Shown: positions 21,595-31,424 of the stretch, in pieces | Layout: each line of letters begins with the position of its first letter | Position numbering within the stretch: position 1 is the stretch's first letter | Assembly (NCBI GenBank): GCA_030710605.1 | Contig: CP092886.1 | Location: 49,530,390 to 49,594,389 of the forward strand | From: Cordylochernes scorpioides | Lineage: Eukaryota; Arthropoda; Arachnida; Pseudoscorpiones; Chernetidae | Reading direction: 5' to 3' | DNA: 64,000 nt | Notes under the pieces: model-generated | Database searches by the model: none | Told to the model about the DNA's origin: nothing | Seen by the model: only the letters and a program-made list of their open reading frames with translations | Program-made: the position numbers and the translations under genes

Positions 21595-23460
21595 GATGGC
21601 CCCGGATGTGAGAGGGTTCATATGGAGGGATTTAAGAGAGCGGAATAGGAAGACTGTTATTAAGGAAGTAATTTTTAAAAATTAATTGAAATGAGTTGGT
21701 ATATAACATGGGGTTGATTTCTGTATATCCATAAGAGATAATAAAGCATAAACAACTAATATTAAACATACAAGTAAAAATAAAAATATGAATAAAATAT
21801 TTAATAGAGAACATATAATGATGATAGGTAAAAATATAAATGATAGGATGGGAAAATCATGATCTCTTCGTGATGGGCGTTAGAAAGGGTTGAGGGGTTA
21901 GTTATTACTTGGTTGCGGCAATGTCACTTTGACTCAAGTCCCAAACCATTTAATGTGCACGGCGCGGAAAACCTAGGCCATGTTTCACATGTAAATTTAA
22001 GGACCGAATAAAGTTACAGTACCACAATCGAAAAGTAAGATAAGGGTGATTGTTATGGGTTTTAGTAATTAGTCGTTAAGACGTACGCATGCAGGATAAA
22101 TGAGGGCGAAGATCAGTGACCAGAAATCAAAGTTTTAATTAGAGTCGTCAGGGGCTTAGCGAGAAAAAGAGTAAAATAAAAAAAAGATGTGCCAGCGTGT
22201 GGCATGAGAGTGCCCTGGAATAAAAAAAAAATACAATTTGCACGTATCCAAGCCAGAAGTAGGGATAGGTAAATCCGGGGGACGGTGTGACAAGATTGTT
22301 AATTACGAAATCAAAGTAGGTCAAGTCTAGCCTGCGAAGGAGTTAAAAGTTCCTGCGGAAAAGGGTTAGTATTTATTAAGAAGTAACCTTTAAAGTGTTT
22401 GTTTAAGCGGTTATTGAAGATTGCCCTGTTTTTAGGTCATGATTTTTAGTTTGATTATAAAATAATATATAATTGAGATATAAAATTGCGAGATTAAGGC
22501 TTTGCATATAGCGTTAAAGGATTTGAAAAATCGAAAATAGAATTGCGAAGTTAAATGCAAAGTAATCTTTAAAAAAAAGTAAAAATAGTGATGATATGAT
22601 ACAAAGATTAACACACTACAGCAGTATATAAGGGGTAATAGAAAGTGAAAATATTAAATGAAAATTAATAATGAGCAATAATATACTCGATAGCATTAAC
22701 ATGGTAGCGGAAGATGAAACAATGTAAATAACATCTAATTTATAAAGTGAGAGAAAATATAAAATGATAAATGCAAATTAGTGATATAAACATGAAATAT
22801 AAACTTGAGATTATTAGATATGATATGAAAGATAAAATATAAATTTGATTATAGAATAGAGTCATAAAGCAAAAGTAAATAAGTTTTGGTAAAGAAAAAT
22901 AAAATAAAACGACAATAATTTAAACTGATTGATTGACGTAAATAAAAAAAAACAATTATAAGAGCTAGATAATGATTATATAAAGAATATTAAAATGAAA
23001 ATTTAAAAAAAATGTTCATCGAGAAAGAAGAGCAAGTAAGATTATACATAGAAATTATATATCGTGAAAGAATGGAAAGTTGTAGGCCAAACGTAATGTT
23101 CCTGTTTTTTAGGATGGGTGGAGCGAGCTTTAAATTGTCCTCGATTGATATCTTTGTTCTTGTTGGCCTAAGTTGTTCTAACTTATCGAATTTGTTTTAA
23201 GTTTGATGCGACGCGTGGATCACATTGTTTCTAACTGTGAAACTCACTGAGTCCTAATGTTGTCGATTTTTTGTTCCCTGCGCCACGTTTAGGTGAAAAC
23301 GTGATTCTTCCTAAAGCGGCATTTATTCTGTGTGTGCAGGAGAAACACGGCGATCTATTCTAACCGATAAAGGGTTGTTGTTGTTGTTTTTTTGTTTTTT
23401 GTTTTTTTTTTTTTAAAACATGTGCGGGTGTGTGTGATTTTTAGGTAAAACTTTGTCCTT
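21595..23460 (-). other. Noncoding pyrimidine-rich interior of LTR-A
   Basis: This part of the element has no open frame of interest. Read in element sense it is rich in T and C, the same bias as the interior of the second LTR element. The plus-strand runs (GAGGGCGAAGATC etc.) are therefore purine-rich. A poly-T patch lies at about 23380-23415. Confidence 0.5.
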
Positions 23461-24040
23461 GGATCTAAGTGTCGATGTTAAGTTGACAAGTTAATCGAGG
23501 GCGAGAGAATCTAGACCTGGTGACGGGCCGTAACAAGATGTCGGCTGTTTGTTTGCTCGTGTACAGCGGAAGAGGGGGAGCGAAGCTATTTTTAATGCGA
23601 TTCCGGCGGTGGCGGGCATATTTATTTGGGTCAGAGGCCCTTTGTGGGGGCAGCTTGCTTTCTTTCAACTTATTGGAAGATCTCTGCATTAAGGTGCAGA
23701 AAAGGCGCTGAGCAAGTCGGGGGTATAAGACGGGATTTCTGCGCGTCAAATATTGTGGGACATAAATGGCCGAATTCTATCAAGTGGACATCAGGTGTTA
23801 CGCGAGGTGTTGGAATTAGAGGCTGGGGCGCGAGGAATAAGATATCTTCTGTATCAAGTAGTAGAGGTAGGTTTACATTATGGGACAGTTCAGCTCGAAC
23901 GAACAATTGTTCAACAAAAGTTATAGAAGGAGGAACCTACTGTTGTGCTGTCTTGTGTGTCGGAACAGATCTGGTCTTGTGCCATGGTTGGAGGTTCCTT
24001 GGGACAGTTAAGAGTTCGCTGCTTGCGCTGGGCTCGTGGT

Positions 24041-24448
24041 TTAGAGATGGTCGGGGGAGCAGGTAACATACGCTCGCGTGTTGGTAACTCGGAGGGGTAC
24101 TTGCAGGAGATTTGATGGCTTTCTCAGTCTTGTAGAGTATTGTAGTTGGGCCCGATCTGCTTGGGCGTCGTAGTTGGTGAAGAAGCTCTGCGCCTCGTAC
24201 GAACCATCGTAGCGATTCCACCTCTCGCGATGTCCGGTCACGGCAGAAAGCTGATGTAGCGTCGTCGTCAACCTCCCCAGGACATCTGACACCGGCGGCG
24301 GGGGCGTGACGTCTTCCTGGCTGGGGGCGATTTCCTGCGTCCTACCGAGAGTGTTTTCCAGCTTTGGAAAAGTGGTGTTTTCTCCACTTTCGTAGTCGGT
24401 ATCGGTCTTCATGGGCTCCTTTGAATCCTCCTCTCTTCCCTGTTCCAT
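24041..24448 (-). CDS. Gag-like ORF of LTR-A (partial)
   Basis: The frame of 135 codons begins with an acidic, proline-containing N-terminal region (TPPPPVSDVLGRL), followed by WNRYDGSYEAQSFF and YDAQADRAQ. This aromatic-G..A..F pattern is typical of the start of retrotransposon capsid domains. No zinc knuckle follows in frame; later minus-strand frames (23465-24221) overlap out of phase, consistent with frameshifted remains. Composition is much GC-richer than the surroundings. Gag would assemble RNA-containing particles in the cytoplasm, but this product is truncated. Confidence 0.5.
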   Translation of the reverse strand: MEQGREEDSKEPMKTDTDYESGENTTFPKLENTLGRTQEIAPSQEDVTPPPPVSDVLGRLTTTLHQLSAVTGHRERWNRYDGSYEAQSFFTNYDAQADRAQLQYSTRLRKPSNLLQVPLRVTNTRAYVTCSPDHL

Positions 24449-24529
24449 CTTTCTGTACAGACAGTGGTCTACTTGCTTACTTGTACCTTGGCGTCCACTA
24501 TCCTGTCGACTCTTCGGGACGGGGGAGTC

Positions 24530-25275
24530 TGTGATATCTTGGGACCTCTGGGACCAGTGTTACCTGATGCTAGACGAACCTCGATGTCAACTCTACCGTG
24601 CAGTCGTGGTGGAAGGCGACACAGCTGGGCCAAAGGTGAAATAAACAAACAGAGATTCCACTAAAAAGCGTCTGACGTCAAGAAGGAATGGATGAGGAGA
24701 GAGGGAGATCTTTAGAGCAAGTGTTACCTTGTTGAGAGCCAAGCGTATACTGACAATTCTTGCTTCTCGATTTAACACCAAGACCTGTCTTCTTTCCCAT
24801 TGGTCGAAAGGTGTCACATGGCCTTTTTCTATTGGTTGACCTATTTAGGTGATGTCTTCTGATTGGTCTTTGCTACTGCCTTTGACGGAAGATACGTCCG
24901 GTCTTGTTCCGGAAATACGGGGCGTTACTCGACTTTTATGGTTTCCGCGGTCACAAGATACGTCCGGTCTTGCCCAGGAAATATTGTCTTGTAAATTATT
25001 TATAGTTGGGCTAGTTTTAAGCCTCTTTTGCTAGGCCTTGCTTCGACTTCTGTCCTAAGCCTGATTAGTTTTAACCTTAATTTTCTCCTGTTAGTCTCCA
25101 TTCCTTCTATCTGTACAGTTGCGATACTTTATTAGATTCTTACGCGGTACAGATTGATGTTAGTTGAGGTTTTCTATGTGCAGTACATAAGAAGTTATAT
25201 ACAGTCATGGGGTGGAACATGTGGTAGTAGATATCTAGACTATTTACAACAATTCCATGGTCTTAAATCATCACA
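24530..25275 (-). repeat. LTR of LTR-A (right; 5' LTR by inferred orientation)
   Basis: Near-identical partner of 20856-21594. On the inside it is bounded by GGGACGGGGGAGTC, which on the minus strand reads GACTCCCCCGTCCC and could be a diverged tRNA-Asp primer site. As a plus-strand polypurine tract it would argue for the other orientation, so this point is not settled. Confidence 0.85.
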
Positions 25276-25429
25276 TATATATAATAAAGAAGGCATCTCC
25301 TGACCACGAGCACATGTGCTTTTTAGAAGGCAGAGCGCCATCTAGTGGAGCAAGAATAAACTAAACGTTTATTTAGCTTGCTCCGTGATATTTGGCCAAC
25401 CCAATTTCTTGATAAATCAAGAAAAGCCA

Positions 25430-25471
25430 TCCACGAACGCGTTTCGCGCTGTTGGCGCTCGTCAGCGTGGA
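25430..25471 (-). ncRNA. Type I hammerhead ribozyme
   Basis: Core CTGACGA, stem II GCGC with CAACA loop, GAAA, ACGCGT and TCCACG/CGTGGA all intact. The outer AGCC/GGCT helix of stem I is present. Confidence 0.9.
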
Positions 25472-25778
25472 GTAGGCTGTAACCACTGCATCCAAAAAGA
25501 TTTTTTGGACCCAATGGCTTCCCGAGAAATCAAGAAATGGGTATTTAAGGCCAAATTTGCGTAAAGACGCTTAACACATGAGAAAACAATAGAAAAAATA
25601 AAAGATAAGTGGGTCAGGTGTTGATATTAAAAATTAAGAAGGCATCTCCTGACCACGAGTACATGTGCTTTTTAGATGGCAGAGCGCCATCTAGTGGAGC
25701 AAGAATAAACTAAACGTTTATTTAGCTTGCTCCGTGATATTTGGCCAACCCAATTTCTTGATAAATCAAGAAAAGCCA

Positions 25779-25820
25779 TCCACGAACGCGTTTCGCGCTG
25801 TTGGCGCTCGTCAGCGTGGA
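25779..25820 (-). ncRNA. Type I hammerhead ribozyme at element edge
   Basis: Intact core. The monomer ends two bases after stem I and is followed by GTATATATATAT, so the peripheral part of stem I is lost. Confidence 0.88.
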
Positions 25821-25859
25821 GTATATATATATATTAATATGCATATATACACATGTCTG

Positions 25860-26000
25860 TGTATGTCATAATATATATTTTATTTTCGCCATAATTAATA
25901 TGTTAAAATGTAAATACAAATTCACCTATCTATAAATCTGTATAAAATAAACGTGGGAGCCAGCGGGCGAGCGCTCACGAGTGTGGAACAAGTTCTTTTT
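25860..26000 (+). repeat. Dispersed repeat R2, copy 2
   Basis: Matches 3725-3930 (TGTAAATACAAATTCA, CTATAAAT, AAAATAAACGTGG) with a shortened GC-rich end (CGAGCGCTCACGAG). Confidence 0.6.
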
Positions 26001-26069
26001 CGAAGCATACATGCACAACGGCTGTGCCCTTCCATTCGACCACGACATATATATATATATAATTCTGGC

Positions 26070-26335
26070 CTTAACTACCCGTTTCATGATTTTTCAGGAT
26101 GTCTGAATGAACTTTATTTTGGTCGTTGAGATACAGTTTGCACCACGCTGATGAGGGCCAACAGCTCGAAACGCGTCCGCGGTTAGCTTTTCTTGATTAA
26201 TCAAGAATGGGTATTTGGCCAATTCGGGAATAATTAAAAATCAACGAGAATAGTTGATATTTATTCCGATAGATGGCGCAAGCCATCAGCAACTTTCAGT
26301 TGCACGATGAGAAGATGCCTTTTTCATAATATATA
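26070..26335 (+). mobile_element. Diverged hammerhead-family element, single copy
   Basis: In ribozyme sense it keeps the family order: tail CTTAACTACCCGTTTCATGA, TTTGGTCG, ribozyme, TTTTCTTGATTAATCAAGAA, TTGGCCAATT, then the GATGGCGCAAGCCATC head with the GCAACTTTCAGTTGC hairpin and AGATGCCTTTTTCAT before (AT)n. The head is the type found in the TIR element at 12.0-12.5 kb, which links the two groups. Confidence 0.75.
26143..26182 (+). ncRNA. Diverged type I hammerhead ribozyme, GUC cleavage site
   Basis: Reads CCACG-CTGATGA-GGGC-CAACA-GCTC-GAA-ACGCGT-C-CGCGG. Every catalytic base is conserved although both stems changed: stem II is GGGC/GCTC in place of GCGC/GCGC and still pairs, and stem I keeps four of five pairs. 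The cleavage triplet is GUC, the most active type. Conservation of fold with sequence change supports selection for function. Confidence 0.85.
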
Positions 26336-27820
26336 TATATATATGCTATAATGCGTGGAGTCGATATCGTCGCAGTGGGCTCCTCATCCAACATCCTGAT
26401 ACAAATAAGTGAATTTATTTATGAAAATTTTGGAATAAAACCTTACTCTATTATGCCTAATTGAAAAAAGGAATTGAAATTATTTTAATGGGCGTCTTTT
26501 AGAATATCAATAAAATGCACTAGCATAATTTTTTCAGGGATAGATATAATATAAATGCGTATATATTTGTACAAGGTTACAAACACGTTGATACTCAATT
26601 ATTGTATCAAATTTACAATCTTAAGAGGGTTGGCATGGAGGTCCTGTCTTGGGGCTCCCATACATTTCAGAAGGTGTTCCGGTAAAGCCTTCTTTTTGGT
26701 TCTTTAGATGGTGCATTGTGGGAAAGTCTCGATATCATCCGGGAAAAGGAGTTTTCTAGTATGGCCAGCAAATATAGTACAATACATATTTCAGAAGTTA
26801 ATACTTTTACACACTTGATGTGTCTTCATATAAAAAATCAGTATTAACTAGATATTGGGATTGCAATATTACAATTTAACAAGTATATACAACTTAATAT
26901 ACTTGAAATATATATGATTACAGATGAGATTATATCTTGCAAATGAGTTCAATACCTGAAATTACTAAACCCCAGAAAATCCAATTTTACATTGTATTAT
27001 ACACAATTTATTGTGAGATTATGAAAATAAAATAAAAATTAAGAGTCTGATATAAGAAAAAGAACTTAAATAATTTAAACTTTATAGATTTGGAAAAGTC
27101 ATACTCATTTTTTTTCAAACTATCCCATTCAACTATTAAGTTAGGTAGGTCATGATTTTGTTCTCTAAATTATTTATTTTGTATATTAAATATTACACCA
27201 AAAAATCTGATCTATTCTTATCAACTTGAATATAGGTATTTTTATTGAGTATTTCATTGATGCCTATATAATGATAAACAATTGACTTAAATATACATTG
27301 ATATATTATCAAATAATTACTATATGCGATGTATTTATCTCTTTCTCTCTCTCCAAATGTACACAATAAATAATATATGTTCTCATTTTTAGGGCATACC
27401 CTAGTAGAACGCTTTTTGATATTATAATTCGCCTATTTGAATCGCCCTGGCCTAATTGATCACTTAAAGCTCTATTTTTTATCGGCAAGAAAAAGGCCAT
27501 TCGAGAAGGAATGTGTTTATCTCCAGCATTCCATACAATCCATAAAGGCAATATCCCGATGGCAAGGTACATTTCCATCCCAAGATGGCACTGATTTAGA
27601 GCGCTTAGTTTTATCGTACTAGGGACATCTTTCTTTTTTATGATGACGTACTTCTTGATCGAACACATAAAATTTTCATAGAGTAAGTAGTATCCTCTCA
27701 CATTCAAAATAATTACTTCTAAATGTGTTTTTTTTTTTAAGAGAGAGAGTTATTGTGATCCTAAATCATGGCCAGAATTAGAGTTGTTTGGCTTTCTGCT
27801 AAGACAGTCAAAAGGTATGA
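26336..27820. other. Unassigned AT-rich DNA
   Basis: GC-richer patches occur at about 26630-26770 and 27430-27620. Open frames on both strands of the latter (61 and 132 codons) show no recognisable domain. No gene is called. Confidence 0.35.
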
Positions 27821-28105
27821 AATGAAAGGATTTAAATGCACAAATGTTTCTTTTATACATAATACATACTTCTACTGTCCTTACTGCGATGAAAAAATAT
27901 ATTGGGAGGGCTTGACTCATCAGTGATGAACCCTCCCAGCGGTTTCGCCAATTTAATCCACCAGACCGCTTCTCAGAGCTCTAATACTGTATTGGACGAT
28001 TCTGCTTATATACGCAGCATTTTTCTTCGCAGTAAGGACAGTAGAAGTTTATATTATGTATAAAAGAAACATTCGTGCTTTTAAATCCTTTCATTTTATA
28101 TGTAT
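27821..28105 (-). mobile_element. Foldback family F1, copy C (complete)
   Basis: The best defined copy. Arms of about 75 bp run GAAAGGATTTAAATGCACAA, TTCTTTTATACATAATA and CTTCTACTGTCCTTACTGCG, mirrored at 28030-28100. The core at 27912-27960 contains, on the minus strand, TTGGCGAAACCGC and CACTGATGAGTCAAG with arms TTGGC/GTCAA and GGGAGGG/CCCTCCC. No ORF. Total about 285 bp. Confidence 0.75.
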
Positions 28106-29062
28106 AGATGGCGTGTTATTGCTTTGTGTTAATTTATGCCTAACAGTTAAAAGAAATGGCAATGTTTTCAACCGTTATTTTTACTTCTATACATAAATTA
28201 ACCAAAGTAGGTTTCATTTATATTAACGTATAGATGATAATACACATTAAAGCAATGCTCGTTTGAACGATAACTATGATAGCAGATGATGATATTCATT
28301 CCGAAAAAAAAAAAGATAAATATTAGTTCAACTTTTATTTTAACGATAATCTTTTTTCTATATATAAAAACATATTTACTATTTTGTTTATATTTACTCC
28401 AATAAATATGTATTAAAAATATTGATAAAATGTATAGTTGGTTGATAAGGGGTAGCCCTTTTTCATCTCATTCTTAATAGAGTATTTTTGTTTAATTTTT
28501 GACCCAAACTACAGGTCAATAACAATAAACCAACGTCAAATAAATATTCAATATAGTATTCTTTTTTATTTATTTTGCAAACAACATTTTGTAAATTTAC
28601 TTTAATAAACTCTTTTATTTTTGAAGATTGAAATTAATCAATTTCAATTACTACACTAATTTTAAAATGTCAATTATTTTTCCAGCACACGCTTATTCTT
28701 TCTCTATAATCAAGTAGAGGACAGTTTGCACATATGGCGATGATTTCTCCATCAATTGGATACGATATAAACGATAATAGGTTTTGACTAGCTGAATCTA
28801 ACAAATTGTCAAGGCCCGAGTTGATACCGAGACGTTGATGCATAATGACAAGATAGTTGTAACACCTCCCCATTTCCGTTCAAACAAACAAATGTTATTC
28901 ACTCTATCAAGCTCAATTATTCAGTCTGTCCGGCATGATACTTACGGATTGTTTGTCATACTGACTCGGTGTATAAAGACCGTCGTCAATGTATTCCTAA
29001 ACAGTAGCGTTCCCCTCCATCAGTTCCTGTGATATTTACTGTGGAATGTCGTGATGTGACAG
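28106..29062. other. AT-rich DNA, probably intron upstream of the channel exon
   Basis: No further exon of the channel was recognised on the plus strand. The last 120 bases lead into the splice acceptor GTGATGTGACAG. Confidence 0.4.
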
Positions 29063-29145
29063 ACTCACCGTGACCTCCAGCTGCCCCATGGACCTGCGGT
29101 ACTTCCCTATGGACCGCCAAGTGTGCACCGTGGAAATAGAAAGCT
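29063..29145 (+). CDS. Cys-loop exon of a ligand-gated anion channel (GABA/Gly/pHCl-type receptor)
   Basis: An 83-bp exon lies between an AG acceptor (29061-29062) and a strong donor GTGAGT (29146-29151). The frame (phase 2 in, phase 1 out) reads [19 protein letters not shown] then [17 protein letters not shown]..x-C is the signature of the extracellular Cys-loop of pentameric ligand-gated chloride channels, with both cysteines 13 residues between. The 83-bp length and the break after IES equal the corresponding exon known for GABA-A type receptors. The channel sits in the plasma membrane, and this loop couples transmitter binding to the pore. Subunit identity (GABA, glycine-like, pH-gated) cannot be resolved from 27 residues. 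Neighbouring exons were not found within the window, so flanking introns are long and filled with elements. Confidence 0.9.
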
Positions 29146-29151
29146 GTGAGT

Positions 29152-29660
29152 TCCTTGGAATTGACATTTCCTACTACGGTGCACACGATACTGTCCGAGT
29201 TTTATCAAATGTTTGGAAGTTTTTTAACATTCTTTCATAGGATTTCTTATATTAGTTAATGCTTTTTAGTGTGGCAATTGAAATAATAAATTATTCCAAA
29301 TATTTAACACTAATTATTTTATTCCATCATTTCAAGCTTTCAGAAAATTCTCCTTCTAACTTAATCCTTAAATACACAAACGCTCTTAGAATGTTTTATC
29401 ATCCATAGAGAGAGTGTGTGTCTAAGGATTATTCTTACGTTTCGTGTATAGTTGTGAAAAAAATATTTTTCTTGAAAGCTTAAACGGTATGAATAAAGGA
29501 ATTAACTATTGTGCAGAATTTGGAATTATATTTTTCAGATTTTGAAATTCCATACAAACATTCGGCATCCACACGAAAATTTTAAAGAAAAACACACCAA
29601 AGAAGGTAGAGATAAGTGTCTTTATTTCGTCTCATATAAAACCTGGAATATGATATATAT
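29152..29660. other. AT-rich intron, no feature seen
   Basis: Follows the donor of the channel exon. No second exon, repeat or RNA gene was recognised. Confidence 0.45.
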
Positions 29661-29849
29661 TAAATTTGCAAGCTTTCGAGCAAATATACTGCTCTTCAAC
29701 GGGCTGATATTCTTTGTACAATCTCTAAATAATATTTATACAGAATAATTGAAAACCTTTGTTATTAGCATGTGCTCTCGCGGGCGTGACTCAGACTGTT
29801 ACCAGCTAAAGTAATAGATATTATACTGAGATTAAATATATATATGAAA

Positions 29850-30168
29850 AAACAATAGAATTGATTTTTTCATGTGTTAAGCTTCTTTACGCAAATTTGG
29901 CCTTAAATACCCATTTCTTGATTTTTCGGGAAGCCATTGGGACCAAAAATCTTTTTGGTCGCAGTGGTTACAGCCTTCTCCACGCTGACGAGCGCCAATA
30001 GCGCGAAACGCGTTCGTGGATGGCTTTTCTTGATTTATCAAGAAATTGGGTTGGCCAAATATCACGGAGCAAGCTAAATAAACGTTTAGTTTATTTTTGC
30101 TCCACTAGATGGCGCTCTGCCATCTAAAAAGCACATGTGCTCGTGGTCAGGAGATGCCTTTTTATTTT
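29850..30168 (+). mobile_element. Hammerhead-family monomer, ribozyme-sense on plus
   Basis: A single, near full-length copy bounded by (TA)n on both sides. Order: tail with GTTAAGCTTCTTTACGC, GGACCAAAAATC hairpin, ribozyme, CTTGATTTATCAAG, long hairpin, GATGGCGCTCTGCCATC, head. Confidence 0.85.
29979..30020 (+). ncRNA. Type I hammerhead ribozyme
   Basis: TCCACG-CTGACGA-GCGC-CAATA-GCGC-GAA-ACGCGT-T-CGTGGA, with the outer AGCC/GGCT helix (29973-29976 with 30022-30025). All core bases intact. The loop variant is CAATA. Confidence 0.9.
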
Positions 30169-30174
30169 TAAATA

Positions 30175-30302
30175 TATATATATTCCAATAATTATTAATA
30201 TTCAGATTATTAGCATCAATAGAAAAATTGACCTCCCAACCCAATATAACAATATCCCTGACAAATAATATGAATATTAATAATTATTGGAATATATATA
30301 TT
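30175..30302. repeat. Small palindrome with AT-rich arms
   Basis: TATTCCAATAATTATTAATA at the left is mirrored by TATTAATAATTATTGGAATA at the right around an 80-base loop. Noncoding. Confidence 0.7.
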
Positions 30303-30532
30303 TTTGAAAATAGAGCAATCCATACTTAATTCATTAGATAATAAAAGGCATATATTGGATTTAATAAAATATTTATTTTGCCAATATTTCGGCTGGCTGA
30401 ACGCCAACCTTTATCGAGGCATTACATTTTGTATACAAAAAATGTAATGCCTCGATAAAGGTTGGCGTTCAGCCAGCCGAAATATTGGCAAAATAAATAT
30501 TTTATTAAATCCAATATATGCCTTTTATTATT
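30303..30532. mobile_element. Palindromic element family P, copy 2
   Basis: Near-perfect palindrome: arms of about 95 bp (GGCATATATTGGATTTAATA ... GAACGCCAACCTTTATCGAG) almost touch at the centre (ATTTTGTATACAAAAAAT). The left flank TTTTGAAAATAGAGCAATCC is shared with copy 1 at 13.4 kb. Confidence 0.85.
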
Positions 30533-30723
30533 TAATATATATATATTTAATCCCAGTATAATATCTATTACTTTAGCTGGTAACAGTCTGATGCACGCCC
30601 GCGAGAGCACATGCTAATAACAAAGGTTTTCAATTATTCTGTATATATATATTATTTAGAGATTGTACATAGAATATCAGCCCGTTGAAGAACAGTATAT
30701 TTGCTCGAAAGCTTGCAAATTTA

Positions 30724-31324
30724 AATCAAAGAAACATTTTACCTGATATTGATTTTTACTTATTTAAATAATTTCTGGGTAACTATTGCTCACATATATA
30801 TTAAAATTTGCTCTTAACTCACCTCATTATATGCTTCATATAAATTTGAAAACCCCAATTATATAATTATTCCTTTATATATGAACAACGACATATATAG
30901 AAGAACATTACGTGAAGAAATATTATATCAATGAGTGTGATCCAAATCGAATTAAAAGAAGAATTTTTAATTCACATATTCAATGTAACTTGTACATAAT
31001 TTCTCATTAAATCCCATTTTTATCATAAAAATATCTATATTCTCGACATAAATAAACTTAGCAAAATCAATTGAAATCGACATAACAAATATAAAACATG
31101 GTTGTTCTATTTAAATTTTAATATAATTGAAATCATATTAATCTCAAAAGCATAATAATTACTGTCGAAACGAGAGCCTAGAAATATTCGTTAGAGCATA
31201 TAAAGACAACATATTTGTGAAAAGAAAACATAAAACTAATCTTACTTTTAACTATAAAACAAATATTACCTTGATAATTAGAATAGATAAAATAATCTGT
31301 TTACTTTAAATATCACATGTGACT
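30724..31324. other. AT-rich sequence, no gene seen
   Basis: Nothing recognised before the assembly gap. Confidence 0.4.
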
Positions 31325-31424
31325 NNNNNNNNNNNNNNNNNNNNNNNNNNNNNNNNNNNNNNNNNNNNNNNNNNNNNNNNNNNNNNNNNNNNNNNNNNNN
31401 NNNNNNNNNNNNNNNNNNNNNNNN
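31325..31424. other. Assembly gap (100 N)
   Basis: Exactly 100 undetermined bases, the usual placeholder for a gap of unknown size, so features on the two sides may not be truly adjacent. Confidence 0.99.

Larger units (their letters stand above)
20856..25275 (-). mobile_element. LTR retrotransposon LTR-A, pol-less (LARD-like)
   Basis: Two almost identical LTRs (739 and 746 bp) bound a 2.9-kb interior, and the LTR ends TGTGAT/ATCACA are perfectly inverted. Flanks are TATA on both sides within (TA)n. The orientation is inferred as minus: a gag-like frame starts just inside the right LTR, a minus-strand TATA box (CTATAAATAA near 21320) lies at the right depth, and the leader GTCGACAGGAT (24500-24510) matches the other LTR family. 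No protease, reverse transcriptase or integrase was found. The rest of the interior is purine-rich on the plus strand. LTR near-identity implies recent mobility, presumably in trans. Confidence 0.75.
25282..25822 (-). mobile_element. Two tandem hammerhead-family monomers
   Basis: A complete monomer (25282-25627) and a second one (25628-25822) cut right after stem I and followed by (TA)n. They sit directly next to the LTR-A insertion, again at (TA)n. The sequence is of the CAACA-loop subtype. Confidence 0.85.
29661..30723. mobile_element. Nested inverted-repeat complex
   Basis: Outer arms (29661-29845 and 30533-30723) are reverse complements over about 185 bp: AAATTTGCAAGCTTTCGAGC, CTTCAACGGGCTGATATTCT, GCATGTGCTCTCGCGGGCGT. 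The loop between them holds three further insertions in series: a hammerhead monomer (29850-30168), a small palindrome (30175-30302) and palindromic element P copy 2 (30303-30532), with (TA)n at each junction. It is a large foldback element serving as a nest. Confidence 0.75.

Noticed and set aside
23520-24066. Plus-strand frames in the LTR-A interior
   Set aside because: Antisense to the gag-like region, no recognisable motif. The minus-strand frame is better supported.
27309-27707. 132-codon minus-strand frame
   Set aside because: No domain, no splice or promoter context, and an overlapping plus-strand frame of similar quality.
27912-27960. Calling the F1 core a functional hammerhead ribozyme
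   Set aside because: The catalytic words are present but in swapped order, with only about 20 nt between them and no possible stem I hairpin. Reported only as a structured-RNA candidate.
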